Origin: CAYLNK01 sp964384675
Lineage (GTDB): Bacteria; Acidobacteriota; Thermoanaerobaculia; UBA5066
Assembly: GCA_964384675.1 (NCBI GenBank)
Contig: CAYLNK010000027.1
Span: forward strand, 1-36,841
DNA: 36,841 nt
Direction of reading: 5' to 3'
Positions 8,852 to 16,775 of the stretch are shown one piece after another (the first letter of the stretch is position 1; the number at the start of each line of letters is the position of its first letter). Position numbers and translations under genes: made by a program. A model generated the notes under the pieces. It was not told the DNA's origin. It made no database searches and saw only the letters and a list, made by a program, of their open reading frames with translations.

Positions 8852-8865
8852 CGGCTTCGCAGCCG
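8852..8865. other. Short hairpin between the SBP and GT39 genes
   Basis: CGGCT-TCGC-AGCCG gives a perfect 5-bp stem with a 4-base loop, three bases after the stop of the substrate-binding protein gene. No T-run follows, so it is not a convincing intrinsic terminator. It may stabilise the 3' end of the transcript. Confidence 0.3.
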
Positions 8866-8866
8866 G

Positions 8867-8872
8867 TAACAT
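8867..8872 (+). promoter_or_regulatory. -10 box of the GT39 gene (putative near-leaderless)
   Basis: TAACAT lies 8 nt before the GTG at 8881, the same hexamer as in front of the substrate-binding protein gene. No Shine-Dalgarno sequence and no clear -35 are visible. Confidence 0.38.
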
Positions 8873-8880
8873 CCCGGCGG

Positions 8881-11800
8881 GTGCGGTTCCGAGCTCTCCT
8901 CCCACGCCTACGGGCGCTTCGCCCGGCCGTGCTGGGAACAGCCGCCCTCGTCGCCGGGATCCTGGCGGAGCGACAGCTGGCGTCGGTCCGGGCCGGAGCG
9001 CCGGACTCGACGATCTCGGGGCCGACGCGTCTGTACGCCCTCGCGATCGTCCTGATGCTCCTGGCCTGGGCGGGGGGCGGGACCACACGCGGCCTCCCGG
9101 TGCGGGCTCGTGGGGCCGGGGCCCGGCTTCGGCGCGGGCAGGGCACGAAGGCTCTCCGGATCGCCCTGGGTCTCGGCGCGACGGGGTTGAGCCTCTTCAG
9201 CACGGCCCGTCTTCGCGCCGCGGACTTCGAGGGGCCGTGGGCCTGGGGTTGGCTGGCCGGAGTCCTGATCCTGCTCGGCGCGTCGGTCGGCCATCGGTTC
9301 GAGGGCCTGAGCGCCCCTCGAACGGCGAGTTCTCGGGACCGGCGCGGATGGCTCGATGCGCTCTCGATCCTGTTCCTCCTCGCCGTCGCGATCGCTTTCC
9401 GGTTTCACCGGCTCGGAGACTGGGCGGCGGGCCTGCACGGCGACGAGGGAGAGGTGGGCCTCGATGCCCTGAGCGCCGTCGAGAAAGGCTTCCCGGCGGC
9501 GTTCCAGCACGGGTTCGGCGATCAGCTCCACCTCTACACCTGGGGCGTGGCGGCCGGCATGAAGCTCTTCGGAACCGGGCTCCTCGGCCTGAAGGCCTTC
9601 TCCGCGTTCGTCGGCGCGCTCACCGTGATCCCGCTCTACGGCCTCGCCCGGCTCTGGTTCGGACGACGCGCCGCGCTCCTCTGCGGCGGGTTCCTGGCCG
9701 TCTCCGAGGGGGCCGTCCACTACAGCCGCATCGAATTCAGCAACTCGACGAACCCTCTCTTCCTCGCCCTCGGGTTCTACCTGCTCTTCCGGGCCCTCCT
9801 TTCGGGACACGCGCTCGACTGGGTCCTGACGGGGTACTCGTTCATGGGCGCGGTCCTCTTCTACCAGGGGGGACGCCTCAGCCCGTTCCTCCTGGCCGGG
9901 ACTCTCGGCTTCGCCCTCGTCGCGCGTCCCCTCGCGCTCGGCGCGCTGGCCGGGCGAAAGGGCCGGCGAGCGACCCTCCGGAGAGAGCTGGCCCGGGCGT
10001 GGCGTTACGTCGTTCCGGTCTCGGTCCTGGTCCTGGCGTCGATCTGTCTCGTCGCCCCGTTCGCCGCGCGAGCCGCCGATGCCTGGGCCCAGTTCAACGA
10101 GCGCGCGAAGGAGAAGATGGTCTTCGGCTCGCCGGGGCTGATGGCCCAGCAGTACGACGCCGATCACCAGCCCCTGCTCCTTCACCTGCTCCTTCCCGTC
10201 CCCACCCACGGGCCCACCGCACCGCCCGGAAGCGAGCCGGTGAGTCCGTTCGTGACGCTGACGTCGGACGGCTTCTGGCCCCGGGTCCTCTGGGGTCAGC
10301 TCACCATCGTCCTCTCGATGTTCACGCTGCGCGGGGACGGGAGCATGGTCTTCGACGCCGCGGTGCCGATCACCACGCCACCCGAGACCCTCTTCCTGAT
10401 CCTCGGGCTCGCCTGGTCGATCTACCGCTTTCGGGACGTCAGGTTCTCCTGCCTCTCGATCTGGTTCTGGGCGACGGTGGTCGCGGGCGGAGTCCTGACG
10501 ATCAACCAGCCGTACCTGCCCCGGCTCGTCGGCTTCCTGCCGGCCGTCGCGCTCCTGACCGGGAGCGCGCTCGACCGGTGGTGCGCGGAGCTGGCCCGCC
10601 TCGGCCGGCGCCTGGGCTTTCCGCGGTCCGCCGCGGCGATCGCCCTGCTCCTCGGTCTCGCGACCGTCGCGGCCGCCGGGTCCTGGAGCTTCGCGCGCTA
10701 CTTCGACGGTTTCATCGGCAGCAGGCCGTTCCGTGACAACACCGGACTCTCCCGCTTCGTGAGGGAGACCAACGAGGCGATGGCGCGGGAGGGGCGTCCG
10801 CCGGCTCGCTTCCTGAACTTCGGCGGGGCCCTCTGGACCTACGGCGTGAACGCGTTCCTGAACGTCGACGCGCGCGGCAAGGACGCGGAGAACGTCGCCG
10901 ACGACCTGCCGGTCGCGATCGTCGGCAACGGCGATCTCCTGTTCCTGGTGTGGGAGCCTCACCGGCCGTACCTGGAGGTGCTCCGGCGCCTCTACCCCGT
11001 CCGCTCGGAAGGCGACTACTCGTACGGGGGACACCTGTTCCGGTGGGTGCGAGTGAAGTCCGAGGACCTCTCCGCCCTTCGCTCGGTGGAGGCCACGTAC
11101 CGGGGGGCCGACGGCCGACAGACGCGCCGTCGCGAGGACCTGCTGGTCCGGGGTGGCGCGCCACCCGGCGGCCTCGTCTACCCCGTGACGGCCACCTACG
11201 TCTCGGGGCTGCTCGTCCCCGCCGGGGGCGTCGAGGGCGCGTTCCGGCTCGAGGGCGGTGCGGGCCGCCTCGACGTGGGCGGCCAGTCCTTCCCGCTCGG
11301 TCCCGACGAGACGGCCTTCCGTCTTTCGCGCGGCCTCCATCCGATCCGCCTCGATCTCGTCGTGCCGGTGCCGGGCCGTGCTCCCCGGCTCCTTTTCCGG
11401 AGCGGCGACGGGCCATTCGGAACCGTTCCCCGGCGTCTCCTGTTCTCCGGCGCGGTGCCGGCCGTGTGGCACGGCGAGGTGGGTCTCGCCGCTCTGGACT
11501 GGGCCGACGCGCGACCCGGCCAGGCCCTCTCCGGCCCGGATCCCGTGGGGAGCCGGACGGACTGGTTCCTGTCGTTCCGCAACGGCGCCGCGCTGCTCGG
11601 CGCGGACGTCCTTCGAGTTTCGGGGGTCGCCGGTACGGTCGTCGACTGGGCGGCGGACGTCGACGTGACGAAAGGCGGCACCTACACGTTCGAGCTCGAG
11701 TCGTCCGGCGGGAGCTTCCTGCGTGTCGACGGCGCCCTCGCGCTGGACAACCGCGATTCCGGATCCCAGGCCCGATCCTGCGTGAGCCAGGTGGAGCTTT

Positions 11801-11937
11801 TCCCGGGCAGGCACCGGCTCGAGCTCCGGCACCACGTGACGGGGTGGCCGGGTACGCTCGAGCTGTTCGTCACACCTCCCGGAGGCGAGCGCGGTCTGGT
11901 CCCGTGGCCCGAGGAGAGCGTGGGCCAGGCACGTTAG
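8881..11937 (+). CDS. GT39-type membrane glycosyltransferase with C-terminal PA14 domain
   Basis: 1018 aa, GTG start. A poorly conserved N-terminal part with 3-4 hydrophobic segments (1-140) precedes a glycosyltransferase-39/ArnT-like core. Its first outer loop carries LHGDEGEVGLDAL (Asp188-Glu189), the position of the catalytic acidic motif in polyprenyl-phosphate-sugar-dependent enzymes. Further segments such as KLFGTGLLGLKAFSAFVGALTVIPLYGLARLWFG are typical. About ten transmembrane helices run to residue 610. The remaining 400 residues are extracytoplasmic and end in a PA14-like beta domain (about 890-1005: GGTYTFELESSGGSFLRVDG, ELFPGRHRLELRHHVTGW), a carbohydrate-binding module. It probably moves a sugar from a lipid carrier to an acceptor outside the membrane. 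The acceptor is unknown. Confidence 0.8.
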   Translation: MRFRALLPRLRALRPAVLGTAALVAGILAERQLASVRAGAPDSTISGPTRLYALAIVLMLLAWAGGGTTRGLPVRARGAGARLRRGQGTKALRIALGLGATGLSLFSTARLRAADFEGPWAWGWLAGVLILLGASVGHRFEGLSAPRTASSRDRRGWLDALSILFLLAVAIAFRFHRLGDWAAGLHGDEGEVGLDALSAVEKGFPAAFQHGFGDQLHLYTWGVAAGMKLFGTGLLGLKAFSAFVGALTVIPLYGLARLWFGRRAALLCGGFLAVSEGAVHYSRIEFSNSTNPLFLALGFYLLFRALLSGHALDWVLTGYSFMGAVLFYQGGRLSPFLLAGTLGFALVARPLALGALAGRKGRRATLRRELARAWRYVVPVSVLVLASICLVAPFAARAADAWAQFNERAKEKMVFGSPGLMAQQYDADHQPLLLHLLLPVPTHGPTAPPGSEPVSPFVTLTSDGFWPRVLWGQLTIVLSMFTLRGDGSMVFDAAVPITTPPETLFLILGLAWSIYRFRDVRFSCLSIWFWATVVAGGVLTINQPYLPRLVGFLPAVALLTGSALDRWCAELARLGRRLGFPRSAAAIALLLGLATVAAAGSWSFARYFDGFIGSRPFRDNTGLSRFVRETNEAMAREGRPPARFLNFGGALWTYGVNAFLNVDARGKDAENVADDLPVAIVGNGDLLFLVWEPHRPYLEVLRRLYPVRSEGDYSYGGHLFRWVRVKSEDLSALRSVEATYRGADGRQTRRREDLLVRGGAPPGGLVYPVTATYVSGLLVPAGGVEGAFRLEGGAGRLDVGGQSFPLGPDETAFRLSRGLHPIRLDLVVPVPGRAPRLLFRSGDGPFGTVPRRLLFSGAVPAVWHGEVGLAALDWADARPGQALSGPDPVGSRTDWFLSFRNGAALLGADVLRVSGVAGTVVDWAADVDVTKGGTYTFELESSGGSFLRVDGALALDNRDSGSQARSCVSQVELFPGRHRLELRHHVTGWPGTLELFVTPPGGERGLVPWPEESVGQAR

Positions 11938-11948
11938 GTGTCTGGACC

Positions 11949-11954
11949 TATACT
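11949..11954 (+). promoter_or_regulatory. -10 box of the small secreted protein gene (putative near-leaderless)
   Basis: TATACT matches the TATAAT consensus in 5 of 6 positions and ends 8 nt before the ATG at 11963. This favours the ATG over the upstream in-frame TTG at 11954, which overlaps the box itself. Confidence 0.5.
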
Positions 11955-11962
11955 TGCGGCAA

Positions 11963-12445
11963 ATGCGTCGCTCTTCGGTCCGCTCTTTCCTGGGATCGTG
12001 CCTGGCTGCCGGGCTCGGTCTCGTTCTGGCGTCCCCCGCCCTGGCTTACGTCGTCGTGCTGAAGGGCGGCAAGCGACACATCTCGACCGACAAGCCCGTC
12101 GAGCGGGACGGCCAGATGACCTTCGTCGAGAAGGGCTCGAAAGTGCAGTACACCGTGGCCGTCTCGGACGTCGACCTCGAGCGGACGAAGGAAGCGAACG
12201 CCGCCGGAGCGGGTGATGCCTACGTACTGAGCCCCGACGGAAAGACCAGGGCGCTCCGGCCGAAGGGCAGCTCGGGGCCGAGCCTGAACGACCGCGTCCA
12301 GCGCCTCAAGAAGACGCCTCGCCCGTCCGCCCGGAAGCCTCCTTCGGAGGCGACCGATTCGGCTCCGGAAGAAGCGAAGCCCACCGGCAAGAAGCAGGGG
12401 TCCAAGGCGCCGACCCCCACACCCACCCCGGCCCCCGACCGGTAG
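11963..12445 (+). CDS. Small secreted protein of unknown function
   Basis: 160 aa from the ATG at 11963; a TTG at 11954 would add three residues but lies on the promoter. A signal peptide is clear: MRRSSVRSFLGSCLAAGLGL, continuing to ASPALA with cleavage before YVVVLKGG. A small, probably beta-rich unit follows (KGGKRHISTDKPVERDGQM and VSDVDLERTKEAN), resembling short domains seen in acidobacterial secreted proteins. The C-terminal half is charged and low-complexity, ending in a Pro-Thr repeat (PTPTPTPAPDR). No known enzyme motif or cysteine is present. It starts 25 bp after the GT39 stop and sits 45 bp before the DUF2339 gene. Confidence 0.72.
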   Translation: MRRSSVRSFLGSCLAAGLGLVLASPALAYVVVLKGGKRHISTDKPVERDGQMTFVEKGSKVQYTVAVSDVDLERTKEANAAGAGDAYVLSPDGKTRALRPKGSSGPSLNDRVQRLKKTPRPSARKPPSEATDSAPEEAKPTGKKQGSKAPTPTPTPAPDR

Positions 12446-12490
12446 GAGCCCGGACCGCCCGGTCGTCGCTCCGCAGGATCCGCGCCACAG

Positions 12491-14329
12491 ATGGACGAAT
12501 CTCGAGACGACCTGGAACGGCGCATCACGCAGCTGGAGTCCCGCGTCGCCTGGCTGCTGGAGCGGGAGGCGGCGCGGGGCGGCGGCTCTCCGACCTCGGC
12601 GCCCTCTCCGGCCGTCGCCGAGGTACCGCCGGTCCTGGACTCCGTGCCGTCACCGAGCCTTCCGCCGCCCCCGCCGCCTTGGACCCAGGCACCTCCGATC
12701 CCTCGCCGGGCGCCTCCTCCACCGCCACCCTCCTCGAGACCGAGGGAGACGAACCCCACGGTCCTCCTCGCGGCCGCGGGCGCGGCGATCTTCCTCCTCG
12801 GCGTGATCTTCTTCCTGTGGCTGTCCTTCCAGCGGGGGTGGGTCTCTCCCCAGCTGCGTATCCTCCTGGGCCTCGCCGCCGGGACCGCGATCAGCGCGTA
12901 CGCCGGCAGGCTCATCGTCGGGGAGGGCCGCCGGATCGGCGTCTGGGTCCTCCTCGCGGGGCTGGGTACGCTGCAGTTCACCTTCTGGGCGGGCTCGGCC
13001 CATTTCCATTTCTTCGACGAGCGGCTCGGGTTCGCCGGCGTCGCGGTGGCGACTCTCTTCGGCGGCGGTCTCGCGGCGCGTGCCGGGAGCGGCGGCGCGC
13101 TGACGGTGGCCCTCGTCTCGGGGTTCATCGCGCCCCCGGTGTTCAGCACCGGCTCGCACGACCACGTCGCCCTCGGTCTCTATCTCGCCTTGCTCGTGGG
13201 CGCCGCCATCGCGGTGCCGTACCTGGCGAAGACCGGCGCCCGCTGGCACGGGGCCCGCTGGACGGTGCTGGCCTTCACCTGGGCGTATCTCTGGATGAGC
13301 CGGGCCGACGCTCGCGCCGAGGTCTTCGGCGCTTGCTTCGGCCTCATGCTCCTCCACTACTTCCTGGCCCTCGTCTGGGTCTGGCTGCCGGGCCAGGCGG
13401 AGCCGAAGCCGTCGAGCCCGACGTTGATGTGGTTCCTCGTCTCGCTCAACGCGACGGGCCTCGCCTGGAGCTGGTGGGGCCGGCTGAAGTGGCCGCCGGA
13501 GTGGTTCAGCGGCGTGGCCCTCGGCTTCGCGCTGGTGAACCTCCTGATGGTCAAGCCGATGCGAACGCGCTTCGGCTCACGGCAGGCGGACCTGGGACTC
13601 CTGGTCCTGGCGGCGGGTCACCTGGCTCTCGCGGTGCCCATCGCGCTCGACTGGCGCTGGGTGGGTCCGCTCTGGGGCGCCTTCGCGCTCGGGCTCGCCT
13701 GGGCATCGGGAAAGGCCGGGACCCTGCCGGACTGGGACGAGGAGGAGGCGAGGAACCTGCGACGGCTCGCGCTCGGGATGGCCCTGCTCGCGAGCGTGCG
13801 CTGGCTCTACATGACGGGTCGCGCCTGGGATCGGCTCTCCGCGTACCGCTACGAGACGGGCCCGGTCGGGCCGACTCCGTTCCTCAACGGGCTCTTCGCC
13901 CTCGGCGTGCTCGTGGCCCTGGCCTGGGGGCTTCAGGCCCGGCGAAGGGACGCCCTGGGCGCGATCGGGTTCTTCGGGCTCCAGGTCGTCGGCGTCATGA
14001 CCCTCGCCATGGAGATCGCCTATGCGCTCCGCACGGCGGGCGCCGACCCGCGCGCGTCCGCGATCGCCTTCACCGTCGTGTGGGCCGTGGCCGGCGCGCT
14101 CCAGTGGCTGCGCAGCCTGGGAACGGAAGAGCACGCCCTGCGCCGGGGCCTCGGCCTGGCCGGCTACGGCTGGCTGGGCCTGGCCAGCTTCAAGCTGATC
14201 TTCGCGGACCTCTCGAGCGCCGATCTCGCCCTCCGGGCCGGTGTGTTCCTCGGCGTCGGGGCGATCTTCCTGACGACGGCCCTGGTCGGGAACCGCGCCC
14301 GGCGAAGCCGGCCCGACAGCGAGCCATGA
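12491..14329 (+). CDS. DUF2339 multi-spanning membrane protein
   Basis: 612 aa. Residues 1-32 form a short coiled coil (DDLERRITQLESRVAWLLERE). A Ser/Pro-rich linker (33-85) follows, then a long series of hydrophobic helices beginning at TVLLAAAGAAIFLLGVIFFL. This coiled coil, proline linker and poly-transmembrane layout with an SFQRGWVSPQLRILLGLAAG segment is characteristic of DUF2339. Its biochemical role is not known; a cell-envelope function is often assumed. The stop overlaps the start of the next gene (ATGA), a DUF3999 protein. These two families are frequent neighbours, so the products probably act together in the inner membrane. Confidence 0.85.
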   Translation: MDESRDDLERRITQLESRVAWLLEREAARGGGSPTSAPSPAVAEVPPVLDSVPSPSLPPPPPPWTQAPPIPRRAPPPPPPSSRPRETNPTVLLAAAGAAIFLLGVIFFLWLSFQRGWVSPQLRILLGLAAGTAISAYAGRLIVGEGRRIGVWVLLAGLGTLQFTFWAGSAHFHFFDERLGFAGVAVATLFGGGLAARAGSGGALTVALVSGFIAPPVFSTGSHDHVALGLYLALLVGAAIAVPYLAKTGARWHGARWTVLAFTWAYLWMSRADARAEVFGACFGLMLLHYFLALVWVWLPGQAEPKPSSPTLMWFLVSLNATGLAWSWWGRLKWPPEWFSGVALGFALVNLLMVKPMRTRFGSRQADLGLLVLAAGHLALAVPIALDWRWVGPLWGAFALGLAWASGKAGTLPDWDEEEARNLRRLALGMALLASVRWLYMTGRAWDRLSAYRYETGPVGPTPFLNGLFALGVLVALAWGLQARRRDALGAIGFFGLQVVGVMTLAMEIAYALRTAGADPRASAIAFTVVWAVAGALQWLRSLGTEEHALRRGLGLAGYGWLGLASFKLIFADLSSADLALRAGVFLGVGAIFLTTALVGNRARRSRPDSEP

Positions 14330-15576
14330 GGCAGGCGCCCTGGCTCACGGCGACCCTCTGCGCCGCCGCTCTGCTCGTTCCCGCCTGCGCAAAGGAGGAT
14401 CGGAGCACGCTCGTCCGCCGCCCGATCGGGGTCCCCGCGGCGAGCGGCTGGGCTCGCGTACGCCTGGACGGCGACGCCCAGCGCGTCGCCGGCACGCTCT
14501 GGATCGGCGACGCCGCGGGCACGTCCATCCCGTACCTGAGGGAGCGGGAAGGCCTCTGGGCGCCGCGGGTCCTGGCGACCACCGATTACCTCGAGGGCAA
14601 GGACCTGGAGGGGCGCCCCACCGCCGAGTTCGCGCTGCGGTTCCCCGACGGCTGGAAGGTGCGCGAGCGGGAGCACCTCCGGATGGACCTGGAGCTCGAG
14701 GGCGACAGCCCCTGGGTCTGCCGCGTCGACGTCTCGAGGAGGATGGAGAACGGCGCCTTCCTGACGCTCGAGAGGGACGCGCCGTTCTTCGTCTTCGACC
14801 TCGGGAACGCGCGGAGCACCCGGGAGCTCACCCTGCCCTGGGACGCGGATCGCTACCGCGTGACCCTCGTCCCCACCCAGGGCGAGGCGCCGAAGCTGCG
14901 CGGTCTGCGGGTCACCGCCTGCACCTGGCCCGAAGCCCTCGAGGCCGACGAGGTCGTGACTCCGCGGGAGGTGGCGCGCGACACGGAGGCGAGGAGGGGG
15001 GGCGGCGAATCGTGGATCGTCACCTTGCCGAAGGCGGAGCGGATCGTGGCCCTCGACGTCGTCCTCGCGCCACCGGTGGCGCCGGTCCACCTGGCCGTCG
15101 AGATCCCGCGGAAGCCGGCGGAGAGAGACGGACGGGCACTGGGGGGCGGCACGGTCTGGAACCTCCCGGCGCTCGACACCCGTTCCACCCGGATCGCACT
15201 CGGGCCGGTGATCACGGACCGTCTGCGTCTGACGCTTCCCGACGGCGCCCACCTGGACACCGCGAAGGTCCTGATCCGGCGCGAGGTGCTGCTCTTCCCC
15301 GCGGAAGCGGGCAAGGCTTACACCCTGCACGCCGGCGGTGGCGTGAAGCAGGCCCCGGGGAACCTCGGAGCGCTGCCCTCGAGCCGCCTCGTGTACGGCC
15401 GCGCGCCGCTCGCGCTGGCCGCTCCGGAGCCGGACCCGGACGGAATCGCCGTCGTCGTCGAGGGCGGCGAGCGCACGCGCCCGTGGCTTCCGTACGTCGC
15501 GGGCCTGGTGGTCCTCTTGCTGGGCTACTTCGCGTTCAGGCTGCTGAAGGGCGGTCCCGGGGGCGGAGCGCCGTGA
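14326..15576 (+). CDS. DUF3999-like membrane-anchored lipoprotein
   Basis: 416 aa. The ATG at 14326 overlaps the DUF2339 stop by four bases, which fixes the start; the reading frame is open much further upstream, but that part is a shadow of the DUF2339 gene. The signal sequence ends in a lipobox VPAC (Cys21). The long extracytoplasmic region is beta-rich, with the pattern of DUF3999 (VRLDGDAQRVAGTLWIGDAAG, DRYRVTLVPTQGE). One helix near the C-terminus (about 380-402, WLPYVAGLVVLLLGYFAF) is followed by KGGPGGG. Pairing with DUF2339 is the main support for the family name. The function is unknown; a two-protein envelope complex is plausible. Confidence 0.75.
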   Translation: MRQAPWLTATLCAAALLVPACAKEDRSTLVRRPIGVPAASGWARVRLDGDAQRVAGTLWIGDAAGTSIPYLREREGLWAPRVLATTDYLEGKDLEGRPTAEFALRFPDGWKVREREHLRMDLELEGDSPWVCRVDVSRRMENGAFLTLERDAPFFVFDLGNARSTRELTLPWDADRYRVTLVPTQGEAPKLRGLRVTACTWPEALEADEVVTPREVARDTEARRGGGESWIVTLPKAERIVALDVVLAPPVAPVHLAVEIPRKPAERDGRALGGGTVWNLPALDTRSTRIALGPVITDRLRLTLPDGAHLDTAKVLIRREVLLFPAEAGKAYTLHAGGGVKQAPGNLGALPSSRLVYGRAPLALAAPEPDPDGIAVVVEGGERTRPWLPYVAGLVVLLLGYFAFRLLKGGPGGGAP

Positions 15577-15581
15577 GGACG

Positions 15582-15602
15582 AAAAGGGCCGTCGAGAGGC
15601 CC
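15582..15602 (-). terminator. Putative intrinsic terminator of the hox-cox run
   Basis: Read on the minus strand, GGGCC (15602-15598), a 7-base loop and GGCCC (15590-15586) form a 5-bp GC stem, followed by TTTT (15585-15582). It begins six bases after the last codon of the CoxE-like gene, in the short gap between two convergent genes. Confidence 0.55.
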
Positions 15603-15608
15603 CGGGGC

Positions 15609-16775
15609 TCAGGCGCGGCGTAGGCCCAGCGCCGCGACCAGCTCCTCCAGGCTCGCGAGGTCGTGCGCGGCGCGGTGCTCGTCCACGTGGGGGAGCATCG
15701 CGCGGACGCCGGCGGCGCGGGGCTCGAAGCCCTCGTAGCGCAAGAGCGGATTCAGCCAGACCAGCTTCCGGCACGAGCGGTGGAGCCGTTCCATCTCGCG
15801 TTCCAGACCTGCCGCGTCATCCCGGTCGAGGCCGTCCGTGATGAGGAGGACGACGGCGCCCTGCCCCAGCACCCGGCGCCCCCAGCGGCGGTTGAACTCG
15901 GAGAGGCAATGTCCGATCCGCGTCCCGCCTCCCCAGTCCGAGGCTGCGGCGCCGACGCGCGCCAGCGCGTGGTCGACGTCCCGGTGGCGGAGCTGGCGCG
16001 TGACGTTGGTGACGCGCGTGCCGAAGAGGAACGTGGAGACACGGGGGCGGTCGTTGGTGATCGCGTGGAGGAAGTGGACGAGGACGCGGGTGTACCGCTC
16101 CATGGAGCCGGAGATGTCGCAGAGCGCCACGATCGGGGGCGGACGGAGGAGCCGCCGCCGGAACCGCAGCGCCAGCTCGCCGCCCCGCCTCCCGGCGGCC
16201 CGGAGCGTGGCGCGAAGATCGACGCGGGGGCCGTGCGAGTCCGCCGCGAGACGCCGGGTCGCCACCTCGGGGACCGGGAGCCGGAGGCGCGCGATCGCCT
16301 CGCGGGCGCGGCGCAGCTCCTCCACGGTCATCTCCTCGAAGTCCCTTCTCCGGAGCGTCTCGCGATCCGACCAGGTGAGCACGGCGTCGTGCTCGACCTC
16401 GTCCTCCGGCTTCCTCGCCTTCGGCGGCAACGGACGCGGCCGCGCGAACGCCTCGAGGATGCGGCGCGAGAGGTCGGTCGCACGGGGCGGCGCGGACGGG
16501 AGGAGCGCCGCCATCATCGGGTCGACGGCGTCGGGGGTGCGGAAGAAGACCCGGAACGCCTGGTCGAAGAGCTCGTGCTGCTCGGGCCGGCTCACGAAGA
16601 CCGCGTGGAGCGCCCAGTAGAAGTCCGCTCCCTGCGTGACGTCGATCGCGGCGAGCGCGTTCACGCCGTCGAGGACCCGTCCCGGCCCGACCGGCACTCC
16701 GGCGGCGCGGAGAATGCGGGCGAAGCGGACGACGTTCCCCGCGAGCTGTCCGGAGGAGCGGGCCTCGAGCGTCAG
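15609..16775 (-). CDS. coxE: CoxE-like VWA-domain protein (apparent CTG start)
   Basis: 388 aa if translation starts at the CTG at 16775-16773. The N-terminal part (GNVVRFARILRAAGVPVGPGRV, residues 13-34) matches how CoxE-like proteins begin, so a start further inside would remove conserved sequence. Neither ATG, GTG nor TTG occurs in frame just upstream. The CTG overlaps the ATPase stop (CTGA) and has a GAGAAGG Shine-Dalgarno about 7 nt upstream. The C-terminal half is a von Willebrand A domain with an intact metal site: DISGS (220-224), GGGT (282-285) and TDG (313-315). With the MoxR ATPase next to it, this forms the CoxD/CoxE-type pair needed to install the mature metal centre of CO dehydrogenase-like enzymes. 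The gene ends the operon. Confidence 0.85.
   Translation of the reverse strand: MTLEARSSGQLAGNVVRFARILRAAGVPVGPGRVLDGVNALAAIDVTQGADFYWALHAVFVSRPEQHELFDQAFRVFFRTPDAVDPMMAALLPSAPPRATDLSRRILEAFARPRPLPPKARKPEDEVEHDAVLTWSDRETLRRRDFEEMTVEELRRAREAIARLRLPVPEVATRRLAADSHGPRVDLRATLRAAGRRGGELALRFRRRLLRPPPIVALCDISGSMERYTRVLVHFLHAITNDRPRVSTFLFGTRVTNVTRQLRHRDVDHALARVGAAASDWGGGTRIGHCLSEFNRRWGRRVLGQGAVVLLITDGLDRDDAAGLEREMERLHRSCRKLVWLNPLLRYEGFEPRAAGVRAMLPHVDEHRAAHDLASLEELVAALGLRRA

Noticed and set aside
8908..11835. 975-aa open frame antisense to the GT39 gene
   Set aside because: Rich in Glu, Arg, Gly and Pro, with no hydrophobic helix or motif; mirrors the codon periodicity of the opposite strand.
12409..12440. 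Pro-Thr codon repeat as a possible microsatellite
   Set aside because: It is a coding repeat giving a Pro-Thr tail typical of secreted proteins; a similar one occurs near 28095. No sign of phase variation.
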